Assembly (NCBI GenBank): GCA_035472495.1
Contig: DATIPD010000016.1
Location: 124,001 to 188,000 of the forward strand
Origin: PSRF01 sp035472495
GTDB lineage: Bacteria; Acidobacteriota; Blastocatellia; Pyrinomonadales; Pyrinomonadaceae
Reading direction: 5' to 3'
DNA length: 64,000 nt
Shown here piece after piece: positions 15,908 to 25,263 of the stretch; the first letter of the stretch is position 1, and every line of letters begins with the position of its first letter. The translations under genes and the position numbers were made by a program. The notes under the pieces were generated by a model that saw nothing but the letters and a program-made list of their open reading frames with translations, had not been told where the DNA came from and made no database searches.

Positions 15908-16723
15908 TTACATGCGGAATTTTTCCCCAAGGTACAGGCGACGAACTTCTGAGTCTTCAGTCAACTCGCGCGGTGCTCCCGAGCGAAAGATCTTTCCGTC
16001 GGCCATTATGTAAGCTCGATCGGTCACGCCTAAGGTTTCACGTACATTGTGGTCCGTAACCAATATGCCAATGCTACGATTCCGTAAATAAAGTATGACA
16101 TTTTGGATGTCGTCTACCGCTTTTGGATCGATGCCCGCAAACGGTTCATCGAGCAAGATGTACTGTGGTTCGGTCGCCAAGGCCCGCGCTATTTCGGTCC
16201 GGCGACGTTCGCCGCCAGATAACGCATCGCCACGCGTGTTACGCACGTGCGCAATACCAAATTCCTCAAGCAACTCTTCCAGCCGCGACAGACGTTCACG
16301 TCGTTGCAGGCCCATCGTCTCGAGGACCGCAAGAATGTTTTGTGCGGCAGTAAGTTTGCGAAATATAGAAGGCTCTTGCGGCAGATAACCAAGTCCCAGA
16401 CGCGCCCGCAGATACATCGGCAACCGCGTGACGTCGCGATCGCCAAGCCGGACCGTACCAGCGTCAGGACGTTCCAGCCCAACGATCATGTAGAAGGTCG
16501 TCGTCTTGCCCGCGCCGTTTGCGCCAAGCAACCCGACGACTTCGCCTTTCTCAACATGGAGACCGACGTCATCGACTACACGACGTTTTCCGTATTTTTT
16601 TTCGAGGTGGACCGCGGCAAGCGCGGACGGTGAGGGTGTCTTCGTGACTGCTGGTGCTGACTTCGAACTGACAACGACCTCGTCGTTCGGCTGGCCTGCA
16701 ATGTCGATCCCTTCAACACTCAT
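15908..16723 (-). CDS. lptB: LPS export ABC transporter ATPase LptB
   Basis: This 271-residue ATPase has Walker A GANGAGKTT, signature LSGGERRRTEIARAL, Walker B YILLDEPFAG and the H-loop in LVTDHNVRET. It powers extraction of LPS from the inner membrane with LptF, LptG and LptC. About 30 extra N-terminal residues precede the ATPase core and look unstructured. It is 15 bp downstream of the lptC-lptA fusion gene and just upstream of rpoN, the classic neighbourhood. Confidence 0.94.
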   Translation of the reverse strand: MSVEGIDIAGQPNDEVVVSSKSAPAVTKTPSPSALAAVHLEKKYGKRRVVDDVGLHVEKGEVVGLLGANGAGKTTTFYMIVGLERPDAGTVRLGDRDVTRLPMYLRARLGLGYLPQEPSIFRKLTAAQNILAVLETMGLQRRERLSRLEELLEEFGIAHVRNTRGDALSGGERRRTEIARALATEPQYILLDEPFAGIDPKAVDDIQNVILYLRNRSIGILVTDHNVRETLGVTDRAYIMADGKIFRSGAPRELTEDSEVRRLYLGEKFRM

Positions 16724-16738
16724 TCAATCTTTAGCGAC

Positions 16739-19048
16739 TTACTCTTTCTTGACCTTATGTACCGAACGGACGCGGCCTGACTGCGAACCTCTGACGTCAT
16801 CCGCGATCACTCTACCGTCTCGCATATAGACCGTCAATCGACCACCTTCGGTGCTTCCCTTCTCGGTGTCTTCTACCCGCGCCGGAGTGCCTTTCAAAAC
16901 CGCCACCTCATCGGCAGTCGTGTATTGCACCCAATCGCCCACGCCCTTTCTATTCGGCTGCGTCAGCACGACGCTTCGTTGGGCTATCGTTTTCTCAACG
17001 TCGCTCGACTCTTTGAACAGATAAACGTCGGCCACTCCGCTTGTAATGCGATCCGTGCCCTGGCGAATGTCGACATTAACTTCGTAGTGCAGGATGCGAT
17101 TGAGATCTGAGTAAGACATCGACTCGGCCGAAGCAAAAACAGGAATTGTTGTGTTGGTACCTTCGACACGTCGGCGCGTGTTGTAGATCTGACTCTGCAC
17201 GTGGCCATTTGCATCCATGCGCTTGTCGTTCACATAGATCGTCAACTTATCGCCGCGCACAAAGTTATCGTCCTGCCAGGCGCGTGCGTTGCCGGTGTAA
17301 ATCGCAATGCCCGTGTCGCTGTGAAACTCCCCGCGATCGCCGACAACGTAGACTGGACTTTTGACTTTCGAGAAAGGCGTCGCGCCGTTAGTCTGCTCCT
17401 GGCTGTAGTAAGTAGTCGCCGTTTTCCCACGGCTGTAGGAAACTTTGCTCGTTAGATCCGAGTCGAGTTCAGTGCCTTTGGTACGTGCGCGTGAATCCCA
17501 AACGGTTGGTTCGCCGCCGCGCAACCGCACGGTGTTGTCTGCCGCAGTGTAAGCAATCGTATTCGCCACGCCGTTGCGATCGTTTTCATTAAACTTCGCG
17601 TCACCTTGCGCGTCCATTCGTTCAACGTCCTGCGTGTTTTGCGCGAAGAAGGCGGTCATTTTTTGCGATGTCAACGTGCGCGTGCCGCGGTCTTCGACTT
17701 TTTGCACCGGTTGAATCACTGCGGTCGCACCGCCGGTAGCATTAGCGGCGTGGGCAATGTTTCCGGTTTCAAAGAAGTCGCAATCAATACGCGGCGCCTT
17801 AACTGTTTTGGTGTCGGCGGCAGCGTTTTTGATTACTGGATCTACAAACAATTCCGCGTTGCCCACGGCCTCAGCCCGATCAAGATCCCGACCGCTAAGC
17901 CGCCAGACCAGCTTTACCGCGTCAGCGGTCAAACGTTTACTGGCAGAACGTGGATCGCTCAATCTCGACTTCGGCGCGGACAGATCAATCACCGACCGGC
18001 CCTCGGTTCGCATCTGCTTGAGAAGACTACGATCTCCTTGTGCCTGAAAATTCACTTCAATGAGGTCCGCTCCGGTAATCTGCAAATCCGAATCCGAGTC
18101 GAGCGTTTTGCCCCCGGCGTTCTTCATCGCCACAGCGTGTTCCAATCGCTGATCACCATCGAAGAAGAAATCCATGTCAGTAGAATGAACTTCTGCTGCG
18201 CGACCTTCTTCCATCGTGCGCAGATAAGAGTTGGTTCGCACTTCCAGCTTTTGCAGCTTCTTCTGGTCGGTCAGAGTTGCGTAGAGATTCTCGCCGCTCA
18301 TGATATCGCGCTCCTGCTCAGCGGTAACGCCGCCGGAGAACGACATTTTCATCGACTCCTGCTCAAACAACGCGTGGGCAGACTTAATCGTAACCGGTCG
18401 CGAGCGAGTGGAAGGTTTGGCTGGCGGCGTCTTCGGCGCCTCGGGCGTTACTGTGATCTCGACATCCTTTTTCAGCTCGAGCTTCTTCGTTTTCGACTCA
18501 ACGATTGCGCCCGTGGAATGGCCCGTAACATTTTCTCTTTCAAACGAAATCGGTGCTTCGGTTTGAGCTATTTCGCTGTTCTGGTCGTAGGCAATTGACT
18601 CCGTGTGGACCTTTAACGAGTCTTTCGTTTCGATTTTCACATCACCGACGAAGGTAATAATCGAAGTCTTCGTGTCCCAGATAGCTCTAGTGGAAAGTAT
18701 CTGGTCAGGCTTGTCCCCGGTCGGCGGATACACCGCGAGGTTGACCTTTTCAAGTTCATGATGGTCATCCATAAACGTGATATCGCGGTCCGCTCGCAAC
18801 CAGATATAGAGCTTGTCGTTCTTCATCAACTTCTGCTCGTAACCGTCAACGATTCCCTTGACCTCTTTCGAGAGCGCCGGCGATTCCGACTTCATGGTCC
18901 ACCGCGTCGTGTTGCGTAAACGGAAGTAAGACACTGCAACAAACACAATTGCGGCAACCAACACCGCCAGCGCGCCGACGCGTGCGACCACCGGGGCGCG
19001 GGCGCGCCAACCAATCGCAATGGCTCGTCTTTTAGTGATCTCTTGCAT
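16739..19048 (-). CDS. Fused LptC-LptA-type LPS export protein
   Basis: This is a 769-residue protein, far longer than LptC (about 190) or LptA (about 185). A single N-terminal helix (VGALAVLVAAIVFVAVSYF) anchors it in the inner membrane. The next about 200 residues have an LptC-like pattern (ITFMDDHHELEKVNLAVYPP), and the rest is OstA/LptA-like beta-jellyroll repeats (FVGDVKIETKDSLKV, YTGNARAWQDDNFVRGDKLTIYVN, TADEVAVLKGTPARVED). It may span the periplasm as one bridge. Its position immediately before lptB supports the call. A separate lptA is not in the window. Confidence 0.85.
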   Translation of the reverse strand: MQEITKRRAIAIGWRARAPVVARVGALAVLVAAIVFVAVSYFRLRNTTRWTMKSESPALSKEVKGIVDGYEQKLMKNDKLYIWLRADRDITFMDDHHELEKVNLAVYPPTGDKPDQILSTRAIWDTKTSIITFVGDVKIETKDSLKVHTESIAYDQNSEIAQTEAPISFERENVTGHSTGAIVESKTKKLELKKDVEITVTPEAPKTPPAKPSTRSRPVTIKSAHALFEQESMKMSFSGGVTAEQERDIMSGENLYATLTDQKKLQKLEVRTNSYLRTMEEGRAAEVHSTDMDFFFDGDQRLEHAVAMKNAGGKTLDSDSDLQITGADLIEVNFQAQGDRSLLKQMRTEGRSVIDLSAPKSRLSDPRSASKRLTADAVKLVWRLSGRDLDRAEAVGNAELFVDPVIKNAAADTKTVKAPRIDCDFFETGNIAHAANATGGATAVIQPVQKVEDRGTRTLTSQKMTAFFAQNTQDVERMDAQGDAKFNENDRNGVANTIAYTAADNTVRLRGGEPTVWDSRARTKGTELDSDLTSKVSYSRGKTATTYYSQEQTNGATPFSKVKSPVYVVGDRGEFHSDTGIAIYTGNARAWQDDNFVRGDKLTIYVNDKRMDANGHVQSQIYNTRRRVEGTNTTIPVFASAESMSYSDLNRILHYEVNVDIRQGTDRITSGVADVYLFKESSDVEKTIAQRSVVLTQPNRKGVGDWVQYTTADEVAVLKGTPARVEDTEKGSTEGGRLTVYMRDGRVIADDVRGSQSGRVRSVHKVKKE

Positions 19049-19075
19049 CTATAAAACTCTACGGCGGAGAATTGT

Positions 19076-19211
19076 CAGTCCCCAGTCGAGAGTCGGTAGT
19101 CTACAGTCAACTCCCTGGGGCTCCGCGTTAACAAAAATACGCATTTCTTTGATGCGAATCCTGGGTCATTTACTGTTCCACTTTTGACTGAAGACTGTGG
19201 GCTCAAGACTG
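19076..19211 (+). repeat. Intergenic inverted repeat (CAGTC word)
   Basis: The left arm at 19076-19110 repeats CAGTC/AGTC words and the right arm at 19183-19211 repeats the complementary GACTG words, again degenerate. It fills the spacer between recJ and the lpt gene. Confidence 0.6.
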
Positions 19212-20918
19212 TTAACTTGCTTTAACGTCCTGTACTGACAACTGCAAAAACGTCTCGCCCGTCCAGTTACTGGTCTCAATCGTATAGGCCATATTCACGC
19301 CGTTTCGTAATTCAACAAGCGACTCGGCCCCACTCCACCAGATCGTCTCCAACGGCTTTCCTTTCGGCCCGGCAACGTTGAACTTCAAATGCTTCTGTCC
19401 AATTAAACGCGGTTCAGACACGATGCACAAGTTGCGCGCTAAAAACACCGGACGCGGATTACCAGCGCCAAACGGCTCAAGCGCTTGCAGTTCGCCAACC
19501 AACTCAAACGAAACCTCCTGAGTCGGCAACTCCGCGTCAATGTAAAGGCACGGGAGCAAGTCTTCTGCTGTCAAGCAGGCTGCGGCGTGCGCGTTCAATC
19601 TCTGACGAAGATCACCAATTCGATCTGGTTTGATGGTGATGCCGGCCGCATGCGAGTGTCCACCAAACTTTTCGAAGAGATCAGCACACGAAGTCAAGCC
19701 GTTCAGCAGATGATACGGCTCGATGCTGCGACCCGAACCGTGCGCGACGTCGCCGTCGATCGACAAAACCACACAAGGCCTATTGATGCGTTCGACGATC
19801 TTGGAAGCCGCGATCCCGATTACCCCTCGGTGCCAGCCATCACCCGCTATCACCGCGACGTGCGAACTGGAAGCGCCTGAGGCGCCAGTCTCAAGTTCCG
19901 AGATCGCGAGATCAATAATCTGCTGCTGGACTTCTTTTCTTTCTCGATTGCGAGTGTCGAGATGAAGGGCGAGACGTTTTGCTTCGGCGAAATCTTTTGT
20001 GCTGAACAAATCGACAACGGCGCGAGCGGCGTCCATCCTGCCGGCTGCGTTTATCCTTGGCCCCAAACGAAACCCGATGTCGTAGGCAGTCATGGTTGAC
20101 GAGTCACAACCCGCAACTTCCATCAGGGCGCGAAGGCCAGGATTCTTTGCCTTGGGAAGATCCTTCAAACCAAGCGCAACTATGGTCCGGTTTTCACCCG
20201 TCAACTTTGCAACGTCAGCGACCGTGCCAATGGCTACTACTTTCAGAAAACCCGCCACCTGGTCTTGTCGACCAAACTCACGAAAGAGTGCATCAACAAG
20301 CTTGAAAGCAACGCCCACACCGGCGAGGCTTTTGTCGGGATAGCTGCAGTCAGTCTGGTTGGGATTCAAAACAGCGTAAGCGGGGGGAACCCCCAGGTCG
20401 CCTTCGTCTGGCAGATGGTGGTCCGTGATGATGACGTCGAGGCCATTATCACGTGCCCAAAAGAGTGGCGCGTGTGCCCGAATGCCGCAGTCGACGCTGA
20501 TTACAAGTTTGTAGTCTTCGGCGAGTGCCTTTTCCAGGGCTGCCTGTTGAATTCCGTACCCTTCAGTGAACCGATGCGGGACGTGAAAGCCGGTCTTGGC
20601 GCCGAGCATTCCCAGCGCTCGCAATAACACTGCAGTACCAGTGGTGCCGTCGACATCGTAGTCGCCATAAATGAGAATCCGTTCGCCCTGCTCGATGGCC
20701 CGCAACAAACGCGGCACGGCCTTACTCATGCCTAACATGAGATACGGGTCGTGGAGTTGATCGGAAGTTGGTTTTAGAAACCTTCGGGCGGATTCAGTTT
20801 CGTCGCAGCCGCGCGCTAAAAGCAATGCAGCGACTATAGGCGAGACGTCCAGAGCGCGGGCGAGCGAGGCGACACGTTGCGCGTCTTGCTCTCGCACAAT
20901 CCAACGTTTGGCACTCAT
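19212..20918 (-). CDS. recJ: Single-stranded-DNA-specific exonuclease RecJ
   Basis: This 568-residue enzyme has the DHH-family motifs in order: YGDYDVDGTTGTAVLLRAL (about residue 90), VDCGIRA, TDHHLPDEGDLGVPPAYAVL, and a glycine-rich DHHA1 region (FGGHSHAAGITI). A C-terminal OB-type domain follows. It degrades ssDNA 5' to 3' in recombination and mismatch repair. Length is normal. The PilZ gene lies 36 bp upstream on the same strand, so they may be co-transcribed. Confidence 0.93.
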   Translation of the reverse strand: MSAKRWIVREQDAQRVASLARALDVSPIVAALLLARGCDETESARRFLKPTSDQLHDPYLMLGMSKAVPRLLRAIEQGERILIYGDYDVDGTTGTAVLLRALGMLGAKTGFHVPHRFTEGYGIQQAALEKALAEDYKLVISVDCGIRAHAPLFWARDNGLDVIITDHHLPDEGDLGVPPAYAVLNPNQTDCSYPDKSLAGVGVAFKLVDALFREFGRQDQVAGFLKVVAIGTVADVAKLTGENRTIVALGLKDLPKAKNPGLRALMEVAGCDSSTMTAYDIGFRLGPRINAAGRMDAARAVVDLFSTKDFAEAKRLALHLDTRNRERKEVQQQIIDLAISELETGASGASSSHVAVIAGDGWHRGVIGIAASKIVERINRPCVVLSIDGDVAHGSGRSIEPYHLLNGLTSCADLFEKFGGHSHAAGITIKPDRIGDLRQRLNAHAAACLTAEDLLPCLYIDAELPTQEVSFELVGELQALEPFGAGNPRPVFLARNLCIVSEPRLIGQKHLKFNVAGPKGKPLETIWWSGAESLVELRNGVNMAYTIETSNWTGETFLQLSVQDVKAS

Positions 20919-20954
20919 GTGAGGCTCATCAAATACGTCAATTGATCCAAAATC

Positions 20955-21281
20955 TCATTCAGCAAACCAGCCATTTTCGTCCAGCAGTTTAACACCGATC
21001 CGGTGGCGGCCATCAATCGGATCTGTCCAGGCGCCGTTTACTTCCGCAGTGAGTTCGCGTCCAAATGGAGGAGTCAGTTTTACCGTCGATCCTAACGGGA
21101 CCTCCGCGTCAAGGAGAATTGTCGCGCCGGCTCTACTAATCTTCACAGCCTGGGCTTGAGCTTTGAAAGATACTCCTGCTGAATTCTTTCCTTCTACGCC
21201 GAGAGCAAATTCTACAGGGACTCTTGGGCTCCGCGGCCGTTGCGAGGACACAGTCGCACCTCGGAAATTCTTATCAGTCAT
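20955..21281 (-). CDS. PilZ-domain-like protein
   Basis: This 108-residue protein opens with an RSPRVPVEF motif (the RxxxR-type lead of PilZ) and then a small beta-barrel (ISRAGATILLDAEVPLGSTVKL, where a D/NxSxxG motif is partly kept as ISRAG). PilZ domains bind cyclic di-GMP. The second motif is imperfect, so binding is uncertain. It precedes recJ. Confidence 0.7.
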   Translation of the reverse strand: MTDKNFRGATVSSQRPRSPRVPVEFALGVEGKNSAGVSFKAQAQAVKISRAGATILLDAEVPLGSTVKLTPPFGRELTAEVNGAWTDPIDGRHRIGVKLLDENGWFAE

Positions 21282-21307
21282 TTATTGTCACCACCTATTG
21301 AAAAATA

Positions 21308-21323
21308 GTGCGAGACCTCGCAC
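21308..21323. promoter_or_regulatory. Short perfect palindrome
   Basis: GTGCGAG-AC-CTCGCAC lies 27 bp upstream of the PilZ gene start. It could be an operator or a hairpin; no more can be said. Confidence 0.25.
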
Positions 21324-21388
21324 TTAGGGTCGGGAGGAAGAGGGGCGACGACAGTCTAACTGAAACCCGAATACTTTGGATAGCAATT

Positions 21389-21424
21389 TGATTCTGGAAG
21401 TGTTGTAGCTGCTTCCAGAGAATC
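21389..21424 (-). terminator. Possible terminator hairpin of uppP
   Basis: Inverted arms GATTCTCTGGAAG and CTTCCAGAATC lie 23 bp beyond the uppP stop on the minus strand. There is only a weak A/T tail, so efficiency is uncertain. Confidence 0.45.
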
Positions 21425-21446
21425 AATTTCCTCGGAGTCGTGATTG

Positions 21447-22328
21447 CTAAGTCGTGGCTGAAATGTATCCGCCAAACAGCGCGAGCAAAATTACTGCGCC
21501 AACGCCCAAGCGGTAAACAATGAAGACTCCGGTTGAATGTGTACGGAGGAAGCGAAGCAGGAACCAGATCGAAGCATAACCAACCAGACCAGACACGATT
21601 GTCGCCACGGCCAAAGGAACAAAGCTTCCGGACGGCAGCTTGTGAATCGCCTCCTTCAGCTCGAGTAGACCACTCGCGGCGATGGCCGGCATGGAAAGCA
21701 AAAACGAAAAGCGGGCGGCCGTCTCGCGCGTCTCACCAGCGAACAAACCAGCCATGATGGTTGATCCGGAACGACTTGAACCCGGAATCAGCGCCAATAC
21801 TTGCGCACTACCGACGGCAAGCGCATCACCCACCTTGAGGTCGGCGAGCACTCGTTGCCGCTTTCCAACTAACTCGGCCAGCGCCAGCAGCAGAGCAACA
21901 ACAATCATCATCGTAGCAATTAGCCAGAGATTCTTGGTGAAGGCTCCCTCGATCTGATGTTTGAAAAGTAAACCGACGACAGCAACCGGCAAGGAACCAA
22001 TGATTACCAACCAACCAAGCCGAGCTTCGGTTGAAAGTCGATTTCCTGGCTGAGACTGTTTGCCGCTGAGTAGCGCCAGATGATCAACTACAAATGCGCG
22101 CGTGATGTTAACGATGTCGCCCGCGAAGTAGATCAAAACGGCCAGCAGCGTACCGAGCTGGACCACGGCAATCGTCGCGGTAGTCTGTTGTGCTTTTAGC
22201 GTCGCGTCTACACCGTCGTAAAGGCCAATCAGTCGCGAAGCGAAAATGAGATGAGCGGTTGAGCTAATGGGAATGAATTCGGTTACCCCCTGAACGATGC
22301 CGAGGATGATGGCTTGTAAGATTGTCAT
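21447..22328 (-). CDS. uppP: Undecaprenyl-diphosphatase (BacA family)
   Basis: This 293-residue membrane enzyme recycles undecaprenyl pyrophosphate to the monophosphate carrier for cell-wall and polysaccharide synthesis. It has the two conserved motifs, GVTEFIPISSTAHL near the N terminus (catalytic Glu) and IPGSSRSGSTIMAG in the middle, with about eight membrane segments. A hydrophilic insertion around residues 90-105 is slightly longer than usual. It is monocistronic as far as can be seen. Confidence 0.94.
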   Translation of the reverse strand: MTILQAIILGIVQGVTEFIPISSTAHLIFASRLIGLYDGVDATLKAQQTTATIAVVQLGTLLAVLIYFAGDIVNITRAFVVDHLALLSGKQSQPGNRLSTEARLGWLVIIGSLPVAVVGLLFKHQIEGAFTKNLWLIATMMIVVALLLALAELVGKRQRVLADLKVGDALAVGSAQVLALIPGSSRSGSTIMAGLFAGETRETAARFSFLLSMPAIAASGLLELKEAIHKLPSGSFVPLAVATIVSGLVGYASIWFLLRFLRTHSTGVFIVYRLGVGAVILLALFGGYISATT

Positions 22329-22340
22329 TGTTGTTAATGA

Positions 22341-22440
22341 GAATTTGTGCTTGACGCTTTGTGCTTTGAGCCTGAGTCGTTGTTAGCGGACGATGTCCTC
22401 TTGCGCGAAGCACAAACTACTAAGTACAAAGTTCAAATCT
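22341..22440 (+). repeat. Intergenic inverted repeat (TTTGTGC word)
   Basis: The left arm at 22341-22372 (TTTGTGCTT...TTTGTGCTTTGAG) and the right arm at 22407-22440 (GAAGCACAAAC...TACAAAGTTCAAA) are degenerate inverted copies, in the gap between uppP and the SDR gene. Confidence 0.55.
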
Positions 22441-22444
22441 CCCT

Positions 22445-23218
22445 TTATTCCCTGAATGAATTCGCTTTTGAGATCTGGTCGTACACCTTAATCGGCATGA
22501 TCAATCCCAGGCGTACGATGGTCGCCAGTTGCCACGGGAAAGAAAAACGTTTCCGACGTTTCTCGATCGCGTTCGCCATTCTCTGCACCGCATCATCAAG
22601 CTCGAGCAGAAACGGCATCTTGGCGCCCCTTCCCGAAGTCAATGGTGTCTTGATAAAACCCGGGTGAATTATGGTGACGTCGATGTGTTTTGACGCGAGA
22701 TCCAATCGCAGGCTCTCAAAGAGCGCGGAGACTGCGGCCTTACTGCCACAGTACGCCGCCGATTTCGGCAAACCGCGGTAAGCTGCCAAACTCGAGATGG
22801 CGACCAAATGTCCACTGCGACGGGCCACCATCGAAGGCACCACGGCAGCCACGCTGTTGATGACTCCAATCACGTTGACATTAACTACGCGCGTCATTTC
22901 TGCAGCTTGCATTTCCGCCGCGTGTCGCGTGGCGCCGATTCCCGCATTGGCGATCAGTATGTCAACCGGTCCGAACCCCGCGGCCAGTTTGTCTGCAACC
23001 GCTTTCATTGAGTCTGCATTTTGAACGTCGCCAGGCAGTGGCAGCGCCTGGCCGCCATTCGCTTCAATTTCGCGAGCAATTTCTTCAAGCAAGTCGGCCC
23101 GTCGCGCCACCAGGCCAACTTTCGCTCCACGTTTCGCAAGCTCCAGCGCCAAGCCACGGCCAATCCCCGACGAAGCGCCGGTGATCATTACGACTTTGTT
23201 GTTGAAATAGGGTTCCAC
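22445..23218 (-). CDS. Short-chain dehydrogenase/reductase
   Basis: A GTG start at 23218 gives 257 residues; the longer frame to 23326 reads through a low-complexity repeat and was rejected. The cofactor motif TGASSGIGRG, the NAG motif in IANAGIG, the catalytic Ser in ISSLAAYRG and the YxxxK pair in AAYCGSK are all present. Basic residues after the glycine motif (VARRAD) favour NADP(H). A hydrophobic C-terminal part (FPWQLATIVRLGLIMP) suggests membrane contact, as in acyl- or steroid-type SDRs. Substrate unknown. Confidence 0.82.
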   Translation of the reverse strand: MEPYFNNKVVMITGASSGIGRGLALELAKRGAKVGLVARRADLLEEIAREIEANGGQALPLPGDVQNADSMKAVADKLAAGFGPVDILIANAGIGATRHAAEMQAAEMTRVVNVNVIGVINSVAAVVPSMVARRSGHLVAISSLAAYRGLPKSAAYCGSKAAVSALFESLRLDLASKHIDVTIIHPGFIKTPLTSGRGAKMPFLLELDDAVQRMANAIEKRRKRFSFPWQLATIVRLGLIMPIKVYDQISKANSFRE

Positions 23219-23221
23219 TGT

Positions 23222-23354
23222 GAATTTGGGGCTTTGAACTTTGTTCTTTGTATTGGCGGCAAAGATGTGGTGAGTCCGAATAGTATTTCTACGAACAAAG
23301 CACCAGGAACAAAGTTCAAAGAACAAAACTCAAAGTTCAAAGACCAAAGACCAA
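23222..23354 (+). repeat. Intergenic inverted repeat (AAAGTTC word)
   Basis: The left arm at 23222-23253 has TTTGAACTTTGTTCTTTG. The right arm at 23293-23354 has several AAAGTTCAAAGAACAAA words. It fills the gap between rnj and the SDR and explains the spurious N-terminal extension of the SDR frame. Confidence 0.65.
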
Positions 23355-23361
23355 GCCCGTC

Positions 23362-25023
23362 TTATACCTGTACCAGCACAGGCAGAATCACTGGCCGGGA
23401 GCCAGTTGATTTTTGAATGAAACGTTTCAGTTCCACGCGCACATGTTCCTTCAGTAGCCCCTCGTCGCCAAGAGTTTGCCTCGATGCCCCTGCGATCGAA
23501 GCAGCCACAACTCTGCGGGCGTCAGCTAACGCGCCATTCGCTCCGTCAAAACCACGAACCCCGCGCGTAACTATTTCCGGATCGCCGATCACTTCTCCGG
23601 TTTCCGCATCAACGGTAACGATCAACGTGACCAAACCTTCGTAGGCCATCTGGCGACGTTGCTTCACCGTCTCGCCGGTAATCTCTTCAAAGCCGGTATC
23701 GTCAATAAACGTGCGCGGCACTTCGCGTTTCTCGACTACCGTCGCGCGCTCGCCATCCAGTTCCAAGACGTCGCCGTTTTCAATCAGGATAATATTTTCT
23801 TCGCGATAGCCAAGGTGGTTCTTCACAAACTCCTTGTGGCGAAACAACATGCGATACTCGCCGTGAATCGGCACCACAAACTTGGGCCGCACCGCCTCAG
23901 TCATGATGCGAATGTCTTCCTGCGACGCATGTCCACTGACATGTACCAACCGGCGCTTTTCCTCGATGATGTTAGCGCCACGCTTGTAAATCATCCCAAT
24001 CATTCGCGAAATCAGACGCTCATTTCCCGGAATGATTCGCGCAGACAAAACCACTGTGTCGCCTTCATCAATCATCATCCCTTTGTAACTTTGCGACGCC
24101 ATCTGCGAAAGCGCCGCGCGCGATTCACCCTGCGAACCAGTCACCAGGAACACGATCTGATTGTCGCGCGCTTGTTTCGCTTCGTTCAGTGGAACCAGCA
24201 GTCCATCAGGAATATCGAGATAGCCCAGGCGATCAGCAATCTCGACGTTCTTCAGCATCGACCGCCCCAGCACGCAAACCTTGCGGTTAAACTGCTGGGC
24301 CGTATCCAACACGATCTGCAGGCGATGAATCGATGAGGCAAAAGCAGCGACGATAATTCGGCCGCCGGCTTCGGCGAAAATTTCCTCAAACGCAGGGATG
24401 ACGGCGCGCTCTGACGGCGTGCGACCGGGCACCGTAGCATTAGTCGAATCTGACAAAAGCGCCAGCACGCCTTCCTGTCCGTAACGCCGGAACGATCGCA
24501 AATCGATCGGTTCGCCAATCACTGGCGTTTCATCCACCTTGTAGTCGCCGGTGTGGATGATCGTCCCGACCGGCGTTTTGATGGCTAACGAGAAACAGTC
24601 AACGAGCGAATGCGATACGCGGATGAATTCAATACTGAACACGCCAACGTTAATGACGTCGCGCGGCTCAACGCGATGCATCAAGGTGTCGCCCAGCAGG
24701 TCATGTTCTTCAAGCTTGCTCTCGGCGAGTCCAGCGGTGAAGTGCGAACAATAAACAGGTACGTTGAATTTTTTCAGAACGTAAGGCAGCGCACCGAGAT
24801 GATCCTCATGGCCGTGGGTGAGGATGATAGCTGTAATGTTCTCGCGGTATTCTTCGAGGAAGTCGAAATTAGGAATACAAACGTCGACCCCGTAGGCCGT
24901 CTCTTCGGGAAAGCCCATGCCCGCGTCGAGGATTAGCATTTCGTCCTCGTAGCGCACAGCCATGCAATTCATTCCAAACTCGCCGATGCCGCCGAGCGGA
25001 ATGATCTCCAACACACTACTCAC
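23362..25023 (-). CDS. rnj: Ribonuclease J
   Basis: A GTG start at 25023 gives 553 residues opening SSVLEIIPLGGIGEFGMNCM. The metallo-beta-lactamase motif THGHEDHLGALPYVL (about residue 75) and the beta-CASP region with TGSQGE, SARIIPGNE and HVSGHASQED identify RNase J, which does 5'-3' exonucleolytic and endonucleolytic RNA turnover. The C-terminal domain ends KSTGSRPVILPVLVQV. The alternative ATG at 25098 adds 25 residues unlike the family. Another GTG at 25014 is possible. Confidence 0.92.
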   Translation of the reverse strand: MSSVLEIIPLGGIGEFGMNCMAVRYEDEMLILDAGMGFPEETAYGVDVCIPNFDFLEEYRENITAIILTHGHEDHLGALPYVLKKFNVPVYCSHFTAGLAESKLEEHDLLGDTLMHRVEPRDVINVGVFSIEFIRVSHSLVDCFSLAIKTPVGTIIHTGDYKVDETPVIGEPIDLRSFRRYGQEGVLALLSDSTNATVPGRTPSERAVIPAFEEIFAEAGGRIIVAAFASSIHRLQIVLDTAQQFNRKVCVLGRSMLKNVEIADRLGYLDIPDGLLVPLNEAKQARDNQIVFLVTGSQGESRAALSQMASQSYKGMMIDEGDTVVLSARIIPGNERLISRMIGMIYKRGANIIEEKRRLVHVSGHASQEDIRIMTEAVRPKFVVPIHGEYRMLFRHKEFVKNHLGYREENIILIENGDVLELDGERATVVEKREVPRTFIDDTGFEEITGETVKQRRQMAYEGLVTLIVTVDAETGEVIGDPEIVTRGVRGFDGANGALADARRVVAASIAGASRQTLGDEGLLKEHVRVELKRFIQKSTGSRPVILPVLVQV

Positions 25024-25263
25024 GTGCAGTTTTGACTCGACTCTCTTAGACGATTTTGCGTAAGCGTTTCGGGGACGAAAAGCAACGCAGTATAGCACGC
25101 AGAAACAACGAAAGAGCGACCCGGGCGCTTCCCACCTGCTCCGTCCGGGGACTGGTACGAATAAGCCGAGGGGAGTATTATTCGGCTAATGACCCTTGCC
25201 CAACGCCCCGGGCAATCAAATTCCGCCGTCATGCCCCTGACAGCTAAAGAGGTTATGACTACC

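Noticed and set aside
23219..23326. N-terminal extension of the SDR protein
   Set aside because: It is composed of AAAGTTC-type repeat words and has no family similarity.
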